NCBI RefSeq assembly: GCF_027580225.2
Contig: NC_073359.2
Location: 10,979,001-11,043,000, forward strand
Length of the DNA: 64,000 bases
DNA from: Misgurnus anguillicaudatus
Taxonomy: Eukaryota > Chordata > Actinopteri > Cypriniformes > Cobitidae
Direction of reading: 5' to 3'
In this document: positions 46,395 to 59,000 of the stretch, in pieces
Layout: every line of letters begins with the position of its first letter
Numbering within the stretch: the stretch's first letter is position 1
Made by a program: the position numbers and the translations under genes
The notes under the pieces: generated by a model
What the model was told of the DNA's origin: nothing
Databases searched by the model: none
What the model saw: only the letters and a program-made list of their open reading frames with translations

Positions 46395-46591
46395 ATCAAA
46401 ATGGGCCAGAAACTCGCCTACAAACTTCAATTTGCTACCGGTTCCTTTGGGGATTTCCTATTCAAGTTTGGTTTATGTAAATCCTAACAAAGCATACATC
46501 AATGGAAAGCTTATTTATTCCGATTTCAGATGATGTATACATTTTAATTTAAAAAATTCGCTTACGGTTGGTTTTGTGGTCCAGGGTCACA
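46395..46591. repeat. Half copy of the TGTGACCCTGGACC MITE
   Basis: Ends TTTTGTGGTCCAGGGTCAC, the inverse of the 7800 element's left end. AAAGCTTATTTATTC and ATGATGTATACATT correspond to the same region of that element. Confidence 0.65.
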
Positions 46592-46614
46592 CATAACCTT
46601 AATATCTCTATTAT

Positions 46615-47090
46615 CAACCTGATCTCACGAATTTCCGTGGCATGGTCACAGAATTTTTTGCTAATTTTTCCGTGGCATTCTCACGGATCTCCGCATTTTT
46701 CCTTGGCCCTGCCATGGACTTTTTTTCCGTGGCATTCTCACAGATTGGTTATGTCCTATTTTCTTACCATTGTCGCTTTGGTTTAGGGTTAGATTTACAT
46801 CAAATGACATCCTTACCCAAACCCAACTCTAACTCCAACACCAGGTGACAATTGTTTAAAGTTTAGAAAATATGAAAGAAGAAATCAGAAGAAATAGTAT
46901 AAACCAATACTTAAAGTTACATGCTAACATAAACACCAAATCTAACCCTAAACCGAAGCGACAATGGTTTGAAAATAGGAAAAAGCAGTTGAGTAACCAA
47001 TCCGTAAGAATGACAGTCCGTGAGAATGCCACGGAAAAATTAGCAAAAAATTCTGTGACTATCCCACGGAACTTTGTGAGATCATGTTGC
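46615..47090. repeat. MITE with long TIRs (GATCTCACRAAnTTCCGTGG)
   Basis: The left arm CTGATCTCACGAATTTCCGT and following CACAGAATTTTTTGCTAATT, TTTCCGTGGCATTCTCACGG is mirrored at the right (CCGTGAGAATGCCACGGAAA to TTTGTGAGATCATG). The terminal repeat is about 65-70 bp, and inner TTAGGGTTAGATTTAC/AAATCTAACCCTAAAC also pair. No coding sequence. Confidence 0.78.
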
Positions 47091-47905
47091 TAATATTGAC
47101 CGAGTAAGATCATGTCAAAGATTTAGGGCCCTATTTTAACGATCTAAGCGCATTGTCTAAAGCGCACAGCGCAACATCTAAATGGTGTGTCCGAATCCAC
47201 TTTTGCTAATTTAACGACGGGAAAAATGGTTTGTGCGCCGAGCGCATGGTCGAAAAGGGTTGGTCCTATTGTAATGGGAGTATTTTGGGCATAACGTGCA
47301 GTAAACCAATGAGAGTCTCAGCTCTCATCCCCTTTAAAAGCAAGTTGCGCTGGCGCTATGTCTAATCCCTATTTAGATGACAAACTTTGTAAACTGAAAA
47401 ACTAAGTGGAGGAAGAAGATCCCCAGTTTAAGATTAATGTTAAATAATTGTGTTGTTTTTCACTTGTATTGAAATTGTTATTTTTTATTAAAACCTTTAA
47501 AAACCATTTTCTTTTAGTCATGGAAGTAAAAAAGCAGGCTTGTAATTGCTTTAAATATATGGTTATCCAATATCATAAAAAAATAATTTACAAGTATGTA
47601 AGATAAGGTTTGTACTCTAAAAATACTTTATTTGTAACAAACAGGAGATAAAGAATTTACAAACGGCTCTCCTCACGTTTCAGCACTTTGGACAGCGTTT
47701 TTTTAAGCGAGTTTTTTTTAAGCATTACTTAAAATGTTTCTCATCTCACCATATCCACAGGTACAGAGTCATCATATACAATAAATCCGTGAGGTAGCAT
47801 TAAAAAAAAACCCATTTAAAAACAGATGCATTTGTTTAAAGCAAAGCATTTATTTACTAACCAGGCTGCAGGTGAAGCAGCTCTTTGCGCCTTCTAACGT
47901 CTCTT

Positions 47906-48556
47906 ATTACACGGCTCTCTGGAATGCTTGATTCTGATTGGTCAGTTGACACATTTGCAGGTTCGTTCTTTTCAAATAATAACTGCTCCAAATTAATAAC
48001 GCATAGCCCGACTACTTGCACGAGTGAAATCGCTCCGCGCGAATAAAGATCAATAAAGATTACTGTCTGTTTGGCACCATCTTGTGACAAACACTGGACA
48101 ACCACCACAAGACACAGACAGCTTACTGAGACTGAACTTGACAAAATAGAGCATGACAGCTACGAAGCCATCACACACAAAAATACAGAATGGGGATTAA
48201 AACTGCTCAAAGACTGGCTAAAAGAGAAAAAATGGAGACAGACAAGTATGAAGCAGCGGATCTTAATAAGGTATTACGATCATTTTATGCATCTGTGCAA
48301 AGTTTCGCGGAAGGATAAAAATTTTAATTTAAAACAAATATGCCAATAAAATGTTTAAAATTCATATTCATGTCCAGTTTTTTCTTATGTGGCAAGTAGC
48401 CGTGTAATAAGCGGGATAATGTAGAGGCAGCCGGTAGTTATTGGGAAATAAGCCCCTTCAGTGTGATACAAGACCCTCCGCTTCGCGTCGGGTCCTGATC
48501 ACACTGTCGGGGCTTATTTCCCAATAACTACCGGCTGCCTCTACATTATCCCTTAC
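47906..48556. mobile_element. Insertion inside Harbinger-like copy 2 (TTATTACACGGCT element plus hairpin)
   Basis: Two parts. TTATTACACGGCT at 47906 pairs with AGCCGTGTAATAA at about 48400, enclosing a 500-bp element with a coding fragment. Next, GGGATAATGTAGAGGCAGCC to GGCTTATTT and its exact inverse form a hairpin (about 48411-48552) with 58-bp arms and a CTCCGCTTCGCG loop region. CTTA occurs at both outer edges and may be a short duplication. Confidence 0.6.
48071..48349 (+). pseudogene. DUF3504/Crypton-like N-terminal domain fragment, frameshifted
   Basis: Frame 48071-48240 reads KNTEWGLKLLKDWLKEKKW, the pattern of the DNA-binding-like domain in DUF3504 proteins (KIAA1958, QRICH1, ZMYM2-4 and Crypton tyrosine recombinases: T..G...F..WL). 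The continuation in another frame from about 48230, METDKYEAADLNKVLRSFYA, gives the L...L..FY motif that follows in those proteins, so there is one frameshift near 48225-48240. A stop follows soon after (GGATAA). It is a fragment carried by the surrounding element; no catalytic region remains. Confidence 0.5.
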
Positions 48557-49009
48557 ATAATTAGTCCTCATTTATGTCCAAGAGACTCAATAATAATCTT
48601 TTACATTCAATCCTTTAATCTTTCATATTTAAAAGCATTTTTGTGCTGCTGCGCATTCATGTACTTTGTGATAAGCAAACCCGCGTTGTCCTCCCGTTTA
48701 TAGGCGCATATTACTAATGCGCTCTTTAAATAACATAAAACACATTGCGCCATTGACTTTAGACTTTAGACCAGGTTTTTTTTGGTCAATGGCGTAGTCT
48801 ATTTTAGTTGCCTCAAAATAGCAACGCGGCAACAATGCGCCTGAACACACCTAGTTTTCAGACCAGAACGCCCATGTGCGCAAAAGGGGGCGCAAATGCA
48901 TTTGCTATTTAAACAACGCTGCGCTAAACGTGAAAATTAGGGTGGAAACTAGCAAAAGACACTTGCGTCGCGCATTGCGCTGCATTGCGCCGGGTGTTAG
49001 ATAGAGCCC

Positions 49010-50033
49010 TTAAACTTTGATGGTCTAAATCTCATCATTGGATTATAAGACTTTAGTCTGGATTTCACACACTGGGTCACAAATCGGCAATACACGATAT
49101 ACAGCCAAAAATATATGTACTCTCAAACACCACGTACACATATAACAAGACATCCCAAAGGTGTTTAGTGGGGATCAACCTTAAGCATTACACTAAAGAC
49201 ACAGCTTATTATTTCTTTATGGACCTTGCTTTGCTCTAAGGGAACTATCATGCTGGTGCAAGTAGGACAATGTTTAATATTCATTGTAATTCAAGGGTCT
49301 AGTCATAAGTGTCCACATATATGGCACTGTACAAAACAGGCATTAAGATAACTATCAAACTGCGTGTGGACTTAACTCCTTACATCCCTGCTTTGAGCCT
49401 AGTGGTGTATTGTTCAGACTCTATTATGCTCAAGAATGAGAAAACAACAAACAAAAAGAGCCAATTTAGAGGCAAACATCTGAAATCTTTCTCTGTCTCT
49501 CTTCTCCACTGCATGAAGTCTGTCTCAAGTATTTGTACAATACGACAATTATGTTTTTGTTCTGTCTCACTTTGATGTTTATGAATTGTCTGCATGCAGA
49601 AAACATCACTAGATTGTACACCAGAGAGGAGACGCTTTTCAGAAACTTGAATTCGTGCTAAGCCTTGACAATAATGACATCTAATTGTCCGAAATCAAAA
49701 GACTTACACACCCGAGCACCTCGATGTGCAATAACAGAATTATTCTATTCGATTTTTTGAGTCGTGGTAAACAGGGTTTGATTTTTGAACGAGCTGCAAT
49801 GAAAAACACTGAAGGCTGCTGAATCCACTTGTAAGCCATCAATGTCATTGTGCAGGGTGCTTCAAATACATTTTCGTGTTAAAATTGTTCATCAAAGCAG
49901 TAGAAAAATGTCAGGTTCATTGTGTGCATCTACATACTTTCTGTGTAGTCCAAGGTTATTTAGAAAAGCTTTTGTTGAAGAAAGACATTAACTACAGTGA
50001 TCCATCTTACAATTTGCATATTATATATGTACA
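49010..50033. other. No recognised feature
   Basis: Unique-looking DNA. Overlapping open frames on both strands at 49309-49595 have no recognised domain. Confidence 0.35.
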
Positions 50034-50035
50034 TA

Positions 50036-51236
50036 CACTCACCTAAAGGATTATTAGGAACACCATACTAATACTGTGTTTGACTCCGTTTCGCCTTCAG
50101 AACTGCCTCAATTCTACGTGGCATTGATTCAACAAGGTGTTGAAAGCATTCTTTAGAAATGTCGGCCCATATTGATAGGATAGCATCTTGCAGTTGATGG
50201 AGATTTGTGGGATGCACATCCAGGCACGAAGCTCCCGTTCCACCACATTCCAAAGATGCTCTATTGGGTTGAGATCTGGTGACTGTGGGGGCCATTTTAG
50301 TACAGTGAACTCATTGTCATGTTCAAGAAACCAATTTGAAATGATTCGATCTTTATCACATGGTGCATTATCCTGCTGAAAGTAACTATCAGAGGATGGG
50401 TACATGGTGGTCATAAAGGGATGGACATGGTTAGAAACAATGCTCAGGTAGGCTGTGGCATTTAAACGATGCCCAATTGGCACTAAGGCGCCTAAAGTGT
50501 GCCAAGAAAACATCCCCCACACCGTTACACCAACAGCAGCAGCCTGCACAGTGGTAACAAGGCATGATGGATCCATGTTCTCATTCTGTTTACACCAAAT
50601 TCTGACTCTACCATCTGAATGTCCCAACAGAAATGGAGACTCATCAGAGCAGGCCACATTTTTCCAGTCTTCAACTGTTTAATTTTGGTGAGCTCGTGCA
50701 AATTGTAGCCGCTTTTTCCTATTTGTAGTGGAGATGAGTGGTACCCCGTGGGGTCTTCTGCTGTTGTAGCCCATCCACCTCAAGGTTGTGTGTGTTATGG
50801 CTTCACAAATGATTTGTTGCATACCTCGGTTATTTCAGTCAAAGTTGCTCTTCTATCAGCTTGAATCAGTCGGCCCATTCTCCTCTGACCTCTAGCATCA
50901 ACAAGGCATTTTCGCCCACAGGACTGCCGCATACTGGATGTTATTCCCTTTTCACACCATTCTTTGTAAACCCTAGAAATGGTTATGTGTGAAAATCCCA
51001 GTAACTTAGCAGATTGTGAAATACTCAGACCAGCCCTTCTGGCACCAACAACTATGCCACGCTCAAAATTGCTTAAATCACCTTTCTTTCCCATTCTGAC
51101 ATTCAGTTTGGAGTTCAGGAGATGACCAGGACCACACCCCTAAATGCATCGAAGCAACTGCCATGTGATTGGTTTATTAGATAATTGCATTAATGAGAAA
51201 TAGAACAGGTGCTCCTAATAATCCTTTAGGTGAGTG
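50036..51236 (-). mobile_element. Near full-length Tc1/mariner (DD36E type)
   Basis: CACTCACCTAAAGGATTATT at both ends in opposite orientation, TA at 50034-50035 and 51237-51238, length 1201 bp. The terminal repeats are intact or nearly so. It carries a decayed transposase on the minus strand. The deletion derivative at 32654-33193 belongs to the same family. Confidence 0.93.
50068..51094 (-). pseudogene. Tc1 (DD36E) transposase, disrupted
   Basis: The ATG at 51094 begins MGKKGDLSNFERGIVVGARR; helix-turn-helix sequence follows (LSISQSAKLLGFSHITISRV, then a GRP-like region SCGRKCL). The frame is lost after TEITEVCNKSF near 50810, by what looks like a roughly 13-bp deletion. The next frame contains a TAA in place of Trp (CAAAATTAAACAG at about 50684) before VEDWKNVACSDES, and a further shift occurs near 50220-50240. 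Catalytic motifs are SDES, QQDNAPCDK and NPIEHLW, with 36 residues between the last Asp and Glu, the DD36E spacing reported for Incomer-type Tc1/mariner elements. C-terminus KRSQTQY at 50068. Confidence 0.88.
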
Positions 51237-51238
51237 TA

Positions 51239-51570
51239 TGTACTGCTGTTTGCCACCTAAAAGCTTGATGGTTAATGTGTGTATGACATTAAATTTGTCA
51301 TGGTGATAAAGTCATACCAGCATTACCATATTAACAAGATTACAACATTACATCATCATCGAAAGTGAAATGCTTTTAATTTCAAATAGGCATTTCACTT
51401 CAAAGCCTGAAGTCAGACACTGATATTGGGTATGAGGCATGAAACATAGTTGGCATTCCCAATCATCCAAAATATTTAGTGTGATTCAGATTCAGGCATA
51501 CCACGTTCCAGTAAATCATTTATAATAAGGGTCTTCTTGCTTTGTTTACAGGGGCATCTTTTCCAAAATT
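51239..51570. other. No recognised feature
   Basis: Short unique-looking interval between the Tc1 copy and family H. Confidence 0.35.
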
Positions 51571-52370
51571 TAAAGAGACACTCCACTTTTTTTGAAAATA
51601 TGCTCACTTTCCAGCTCCCTTAGAGTTAAACGTGTTATTTTTACCGTTTTGGAATCCATTCAGCTGATCTCCGGGTCTGGCGATACCATTTTTAGCATAG
51701 CTTAGCATAATTCGTTGAATCTGATTAGACCATTAGCATCGGGCCAAAAAACAACCAACGAGTTTCGATATTTTTCCCATTTAAAACTTGACTCCTCTGT
51801 AGCTACATCGTGCACCAAGACCGACGGAAAATTAAAAGTAGGATTTTCTAGGCAGATATAGACTCTCATTCTGGCGTAATAATCAAGGACTTTGCTGATG
51901 TAAAATGGCTGCAGGAGGCGCAATGATATTACGCAGCGCCTGAAAGTAGTCCCCTGCTATTGAAAGTTACCAAGGGGACTATTTTCGGGCAGTGCATAAT
52001 ATCACCACGCCTGCTGCAGCCATGTTACGGCAGCAAAGTCCTTGATTATTACGCCAGATTGAGAGTATAGTCCCTAACCATATCTGCTTGGAAAAGCACA
52101 ACTTTAATTTTCTGCCGGTCTTAGTACACGATGTAACTACAGAAGAGTCAAGTCTTAAATAGGAAAAATATCAAAACTCTTTGTTTATTTTTGAGCGCGA
52201 TGCTAATGGTCTAATCAGATTCAATGGATTATGCTAAGCTATGCTGAAAGTCATACCGCCAGACCCGGAGATCGGCTGAATGGATTCCAAAAAAGTAAAA
52301 GTCAAATGTTTATCTCTAAGGGACCTGGAAAATGAGCATATTTTCAAAAAAAGTGGAGTGTCCCTTTAAA
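51571..52370. repeat. Foldback family H, longest copy (800 bp)
   Basis: TAAAGAGACACTCCACTTTT and the inverse AAAAGTGGAGTGTCCCTTTA. Both arms carry TTTGGAATCCATTCAG and GATTAGACCATTAGCATC with inverse partners. Arms of about 370 bp; the centre is near 51965 (GTAGTCCCCTGC / CAAGGGGACTATTTTC). Confidence 0.85.
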
Positions 52371-54724
52371 GAAATATATAAATTTGCCCATCGAATTGCA
52401 AAAATGACTTAAAGCATCTTCTTCTACTAATACAAACAATATTATACATCACTGTATTTGTCCTCTACACAACCATTGAGAATCAACCTGATGTCTTGAA
52501 TACATCAACAGACCCTCAAGGTCCTTCTCGAACACCTTGTTGAGCATCTATAAACCGCTTCTATTATACTGCATGTCAAAAGACCTGCCATTAAGCCATG
52601 AATCACCTCTTATCTTTAAAAAACATGTCACGAGGCGACAGATGATATCGCCATATCCAATGACAAGGGCGGATGATCTTCCAGATGGTGTTGGCAAAGG
52701 CAACAATCCGTAACTTTGGCCGTCTCAAACTTTATGACGCTTGATGCGGTTCGAAAGTGCTTTCAAAGGTGTTTCTGAAAGCAGATGGATATGTCACGCT
52801 GAGGAAATGTGGTAAAGACGTCAGCAAGGACGGCGAAATAAGCGGTTTGACGCTTGACTGGTTCTTGGGTCAGAGTTATCAAAAGGTACAAAGCAACTTC
52901 CGGCTCAAATTGATGCTCGTCTGGCTGCAAAAGCAAGACGGAGACTAAGCTATTAACCTTTGGGTTCCACTTCCTGTCCCGCTGCCGGTTTTTGAAAAAT
53001 GAGCAAGCTCAGGGCCAAGAAACCAATTTTCTGGAACATTGTCATTTAGGGGACCGTTGACAGTGAACAACTAAGACCCTGTCTTTGCTAAACGCTCAGT
53101 GAAATATTTTCACCTCAGACAAGAAACCTGTTAAAACCGTCTCTCAATAATCGGTTATACTGTAGATGTAAACCGGTGGGGATGAGGAGAAATGATGAGT
53201 CGTGTATCAAAGGAAGCCAGAGAAGTCTGACTGTTCTTAGAAATCTTTGGTGGACCCACAATGTTGTATTATGTAGATGATAATGTACCATGACAGTAGT
53301 CAAAACCTATGACCAGGGGATAGAGACGGCAACACACTCATACAAGAGGCTACAAGCATGTAATCAAATACAAACGTTATCCAAAGCCACACAAAACTAA
53401 TTCAAGGACACTGATACACAACACCCACATGCTTGAATAAGTATGAATAATGTCAGGTTTGCAGTGTGCACCAACACAATGAATGTTCAATGAAGTGTGC
53501 ATTCTAACTCAAGGACCAATGGCCATCAGTGTCACATCAAATCTAGATTGATGAAATAAAAAATTATTTTTGTACACTTATTCCTTTACATATTCTTTCC
53601 TGATAATGACATCATTGTTATCATACAGTACAAGTGAAGTGTGTATTTTGTCTAAAAGATTTGCTTCTCAGTTTAATACAATACAAATAGCTTGAAAGCA
53701 CACAGAAATAATTGAATTATGTTAGAGAGGCCATCAGCTACTGTACAGTAAATGGCTTTTTTGTAACAGGTTAGGGTTGTATTTGTTAGCACGAGTGGAA
53801 GCAATAGCTAACATGAACTAACAATGATGAATACTTCTACTTATTAATATTCATTTATGTTAATTTCAACATAACTTATACATTTTTAAAATCCAACTTG
53901 TAACTCATAACATTAGTTAATGCACCAGGGCTGAAAATTGCAACCAAATATGCTTCTGAAATTTAATTGGTGCAACCTCAAAATATATATGGGAGCATTT
54001 GTGTGCATGCAAATGATTGTAGTGGTCCGACCCGTTTAAATATCTTTAAGAAACGTTCACATATGCTTTGGAATAATTAGCAAACGTCTCACAGAAAACA
54101 ATGAAATTTACACGGATGACTCAGTTTCGTGCTGTTTTTAGTTCATATTTAGAGCTGCTGTCAGAGTTCACACGGATTTCATTGAGAAATGTGACACACT
54201 GACAACCCATCAAAATTAAAGTCAGTTGAACATAATTAGGTTCACAAAAATATATTATTATTTTATGGTAAAATCTACTATAAAACAGATTAAATACATA
54301 CACTTACATTTTTTATTAAACAAAGTTTTGCAGCATAGAATAAAGAATAAAAAGGCAATGTTTTAATGAAAATTAATGTGTTTTGTTTTTATATGATTAT
54401 TGTTAGAAAAGATGCTGATTGATAAGTGAAATTTAATTAACAATCAAAGAAAATGAAAATTGAAAATACAAAATCCAGAAAAAAATAAAACAGAAAACAA
54501 TTGGATGTGTGAAAAAAAAGATTTTAAAATAACTAATTAAAAATAACAAATTGTTTTTATAGAGTGCCATGAATCTACAAATGTAAAGCATAACAGCTTG
54601 TTTAAAAATGGGCCAAGCACAAGTCAAGTGTGTGGCAAATAGTAAGATCAAGTTGTGATGCTCCTATAATTGCTCCTAAATTTTTGCTGGTGCTCCTAAC
54701 TTTAACATTTTGGAGCACCAGTGC
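52371..54724. other. Longest interval without recognised repeats or genes
   Basis: About 2.3 kb. The segment 52620-52950 is GC-richer and contains a 63-codon open frame (52757-52948) without recognised domain. No splice-bounded exon stands out. 53940-54720 is AT-rich. Confidence 0.35.
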
Positions 54725-56051
54725 TACAGTTGTGTTCAAAATTATTCAACCCCCCAATGCTGTTAAGGGTTTTAGGGAATTTAGTGTACATTTGTAATTT
54801 TATTCAGAAATCCTACAATGACTTCTTAAAGAACCATATGCAACTAAAATGACATCAATTGGTTTTGTAATATAGTAGTAAATGTTTCTTTTGTGAATTC
54901 TTCATTGACACAATTATTCAACCCCTTAAAGAACTACCACTCTGAAGAACAGAGGTTCATTGAAGTGTTTTCAATCAGGTATTGAAAACACCTGTGGATG
55001 TCAGGGAACAGCAATAAAGCCTAATAAGCACCAATTAGGCAGCTTTAAAATGACTGTGATACTCAACTCCTTCTAAACATTTACTGGTGTGGTTACAAAC
55101 ATGGTGAAGTCAAAAGAATGGTCCAGGAAGACAAGAGAAGAGGTGATTAACCTTCACAGGAAGGGCAATGGCTATAAGAAGATTGCAAAGATGTTAAACA
55201 TACCAAGAGACACCACAGGAAGCATCATTCGCAAATTCAAGGCAAAGGGCACTGTTGAAACGCTTCCTGGTCGTGGCAGAAAAAAGATGCTAACTGCGAC
55301 TGCTGTGCGCTATCTGAAGCGTAGAGTGGAAAAAAGTCCCCGTGTGACTGCTGAGGAACTGAGAAAAGATTTGTCAGATGTGGGTACTGAAGTTTCTGCT
55401 CAGACAATACGGCGCACCCTGCGTACTAAATGCCTCCATGCCAGAACTCCCAGGCGCACCCCCTTGCTGTCTCCAAAGAATAAGAAGAGTCGACTGCAGT
55501 ATGCCAAAAGTCATGTGGACAAACCACAGAAGTTTTGGGATAGTGTTCTGTGGACTGATGAAACAAAATTAGAACTGTTTGGGCCCATGGACCAACGCTA
55601 TGTTTGGAGGAGGAAAAACAAGGCCTATGAAGAAAAGAACACCTTGCCTACTGTGAAGCATGGTGGGGGGGTCAATCATGCTTTGGGGCTGTTTTGCTTC
55701 TGCAGGTACAGGGAAACTTCAGCGTGTGCAAGGTACCATGAATTCTCTTCAGTACCAGGAGATATTGGATGACAATGTGTTGCAGTCCGTCACAAACCTG
55801 AGGCTTGGGAGACGTTGGACCTTTCAACAGGACAATGATCCCAAGCATACCTCCAAATCCACTAGAGCATGGTTGCAGAAAAAAGGCTGGAACATTTTGA
55901 AGTGGCCATCGCAGTCACCAGACTTAAATCCGATTGAGAACCTCTGGTGGGACTTAAAGAAAGCAGTTGCAGTGCGCAAGCCTAAGAATGTGACTGAACT
56001 GGAGGCTTTTGCCCATGATGAATGGGCGAAGATACCCGTAGATCGCTGTAG

Positions 56052-59000
56052 CCATCATTTTCCGGTTTGATCGGGTACGCTGGCGCGTTTTGGCAGCCGC
56101 TCCTTTCACCGTTTGTTTGTTTGTTTCTGTTTGTTTTTGTTTTACCGAAGCTGGGTTTTTTGACCTGCTGATTATAATATATTTTAGTAATGTTGCGGAT
56201 CTCCTTCACACTCTCTGGATTACTACTTTTGTTTGTCTGCGTTCTCTGGAGGGCACTGGAGCTGCATCGGAGGAGTCCATCTCTATCCTGTTGCTGTCGT
56301 GGATCGGTTGCGGTCCTAGCCTCACGGATTATGGTTTTGAGGTACTCCGCACACCAGTTGCACAACTTAAATCAGAATTACAGGTTACACAAAGATACCT
56401 ACGAGTTATGTTGTAATACCGGCCTGTTGAGGCAAAGACGGTATATACATCGGCGCTCAGGACGCAGCTACAGCATTTCTAACAGCATCCGCGTGCCTTT
56501 GAGCCGGTGTCTGACTAAAAGAACGTATCAACAATCTGGTGCGGTCTTCGAAAACTTATCCTCGCTCGTTCGATCGGAGTTACCTTCGGTATCGCAGAGC
56601 CCAGTCAATGCTGCTCTGTTCAACGCACGCTCAGTAAACAACAAAGCCCTGCTTTTATCGGACATCATTGCAGATCAAAATCTAGACTTGTTGTTTTTAA
56701 CAGAAACATGGCACAAACAAAATGATGGGCTCATCTTTAATCAGCTTACTCCTGAGGGGTACGGACTGGTCGATCTACCGCGACTTACTGGTCGAGGTGG
56801 GGGAATTATTGTGGTTCACAAACTGCAATTTACCATCAGCACTGTGTGTATTCCACAGTTCTCTTCATTTGAATGCCTGGTGTTATGTATTTCTGCTCCT
56901 ATGGCAATTACTATTGCTACTGTTTATAGACCACCTAAGGCTAATGATGTTTTTATATCTGAGTTTGCTGACCTGTTGTCAATGCTGTGTTTTAAATTTA
57001 AGAACATCCTCATCTTAGGGGATTTTAATATTCACATCGATGCAAATGACTGCTTGATAACAAAGGATTTTTTATTCCTGTTGGACTGTTTTAATCTTAA
57101 ACAGTTTATAAGTGGCCCAACCCACAATAAAGGTCACACTTTGGACCTTGTGATTGCAAATAATGCAATTGTCTCTCAGCTGTCTTCTGCTGACATTGGT
57201 CTTTCTGATCATCTGGCAATTTTCTTCAATCTGGAATTTCATTTTCCATGTGCATCACCTTCACATACTGTTAATTTCCGTAAATGGAAATCAATACACC
57301 CGGCAGATTTTGCTGGCTCTGTAGTTCCCTCCCTTAGTGATCTTCACTTGGCTCCACTTGATGACAAGATCCTAAAACTGAACACTGTTCTGGCATCTAA
57401 CCTGGAGCTTTTTGCTCCCTTAAAGTCTCGCAGTGTCTCTTTTGCTCGCTCTGCCCCTTGGTACAATGAGGACCTGCGTGCTAAGAAGACTGCTTGTCGT
57501 AAATTGGAGCGAAAGTGGCGTGACTCAGGTCTGACTGTCTTCTATCAGTCCTGGAAGGACACTTTGGGGGAATATAGAGCTGAAGTTGAGTCTGCAAGAT
57601 CTGCATATTTCTCCCAGATCATCGACAGCAATCAAAGGAATCCACGACATCTTTTCCACACCATAAACCGACTCCTCAAAGTTAACGTTGGCTCTTCTCT
57701 ATCTGTTTCAAATCAGTTGTGTAATGATTTTCTTAATTTTTTCAGCTCTAAAATTGACAATGTCTACAAACTTATTCATGCTGCACCTGTATCATCATCC
57801 ACATTTTGTTCACCTAGTTTTTCTGGTATACCCTTCTCTACCTTTTCACAAATTGACAATGAGCTGCTCACTAGGGAGGTGTCACGTATGAAAGTTACCA
57901 CTTGCGTACTTGATCCCCTCCCCACAAGCCTGTTTAAATCCTGTTTTAATTCATTGTGTCCTGCAGTTCTCGATATTGTAAATGATTCCCTGCATACTGG
58001 TGTTGTGCCAGCAGCATTGAAAACTGCTGCTGTAACACCTGTTCTAAAAAAACATAACGGTGACTTGGACAACTTTAACAATTATCGCCCCATTTCAAAC
58101 TTACCGTTTCTCGCCAAAATTCTGGAACGTTTGGTGGCTTTGCAGCTACATAGTCACCTCACAGTTAACAATCTTTTCGAACCTCTTCAGTCTGGTTTTA
58201 GAAAATTTCATAGCACTGAGACAGCCTTGGTCAAGGTCACCAATGACCTGTTATTAGCCTCAGATTCTGGATCTCTCTCCATCCTGATCCTCCTAGATCT
58301 TAGTGCCGCTTTCGACACGGTTAACCACAAGCTGCTACTCGAGCGTTTGAAAACTGTCTTTGGTGTTTCTGGGACTGTGTTAACTTGGTTTAGGTCATAT
58401 CTTTCTGATCGTCAACAGTTTGTATCTATGAGTGGATTCCGGTCCGTCACTGGTTATGCCTGTACGGGTGTTCCTCAAGGTTCCATCTTAGGCCCCTTAC
58501 TTTTTAGCATTTACATATTTCCACTTGGATTGCTTTTAAGATCACTTGGGCTAAATTATCACTTTTATGCGGACGACACTCAGATTTATATTCACTCCAA
58601 GACTAATCATAATCTGGACCTTTCTCGTTTGACTCACTGTATTGCTGAGATAAAATCATGGATGTCTCAAAACTTTTTGTGCCTCAATAGTGATAAGACG
58701 GAGGTCTTGCTTCTTGGCACCCCTCACCAGCTTCGCAAAGCTGGCTCACTATCGCTAAACATAGATGGCTCTGTCCTGGAAGCACAAACCAAATTAAAAA
58801 ACCTAGGAGTAATCTTTGATTCTGGTTTGTCTTTTGACCCCCACGTTCGTTACACCGTTAAGAACTCATTTTTTCATCTCAGAAATATTGCTAGACTTCG
58901 TCCTATGCTGTCCCGCTCTGTGACTGAAAGGCTTATTAACACTTTTGTGTTCTCTCGCATTGACTATTGCAATGCACTTCTGATTGGAGTTCCTAAAACC

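Larger units (their letters stand above)
47126..49009. mobile_element. Harbinger-like non-autonomous element, copy 2, interrupted
   Basis: GGGCCCTATTTTAACGATCT to TTAGATAGAGCCC, with TTA on both sides (47123-47125 and 49010-49012), as expected of a PIF/Harbinger 3-bp duplication. Outside the insertion at about 47906-48556 it parallels 9222-10420 throughout. The uninterrupted sister copy shows the insertion point (CTAACGTCTC / ATAATYRGTCCTCATTTATG). Confidence 0.62.

Noticed and set aside
46568..47093. Open frames of 68-73 codons
   Set aside because: They are translations of the two inverted arms of one MITE.
56090..56416. 108-codon ORF as LINE ORF1
   Set aside because: It overlaps the start of the long ORF in another frame, lacks coiled-coil, zinc-knuckle or esterase motifs, and reads the 5' leader by chance.
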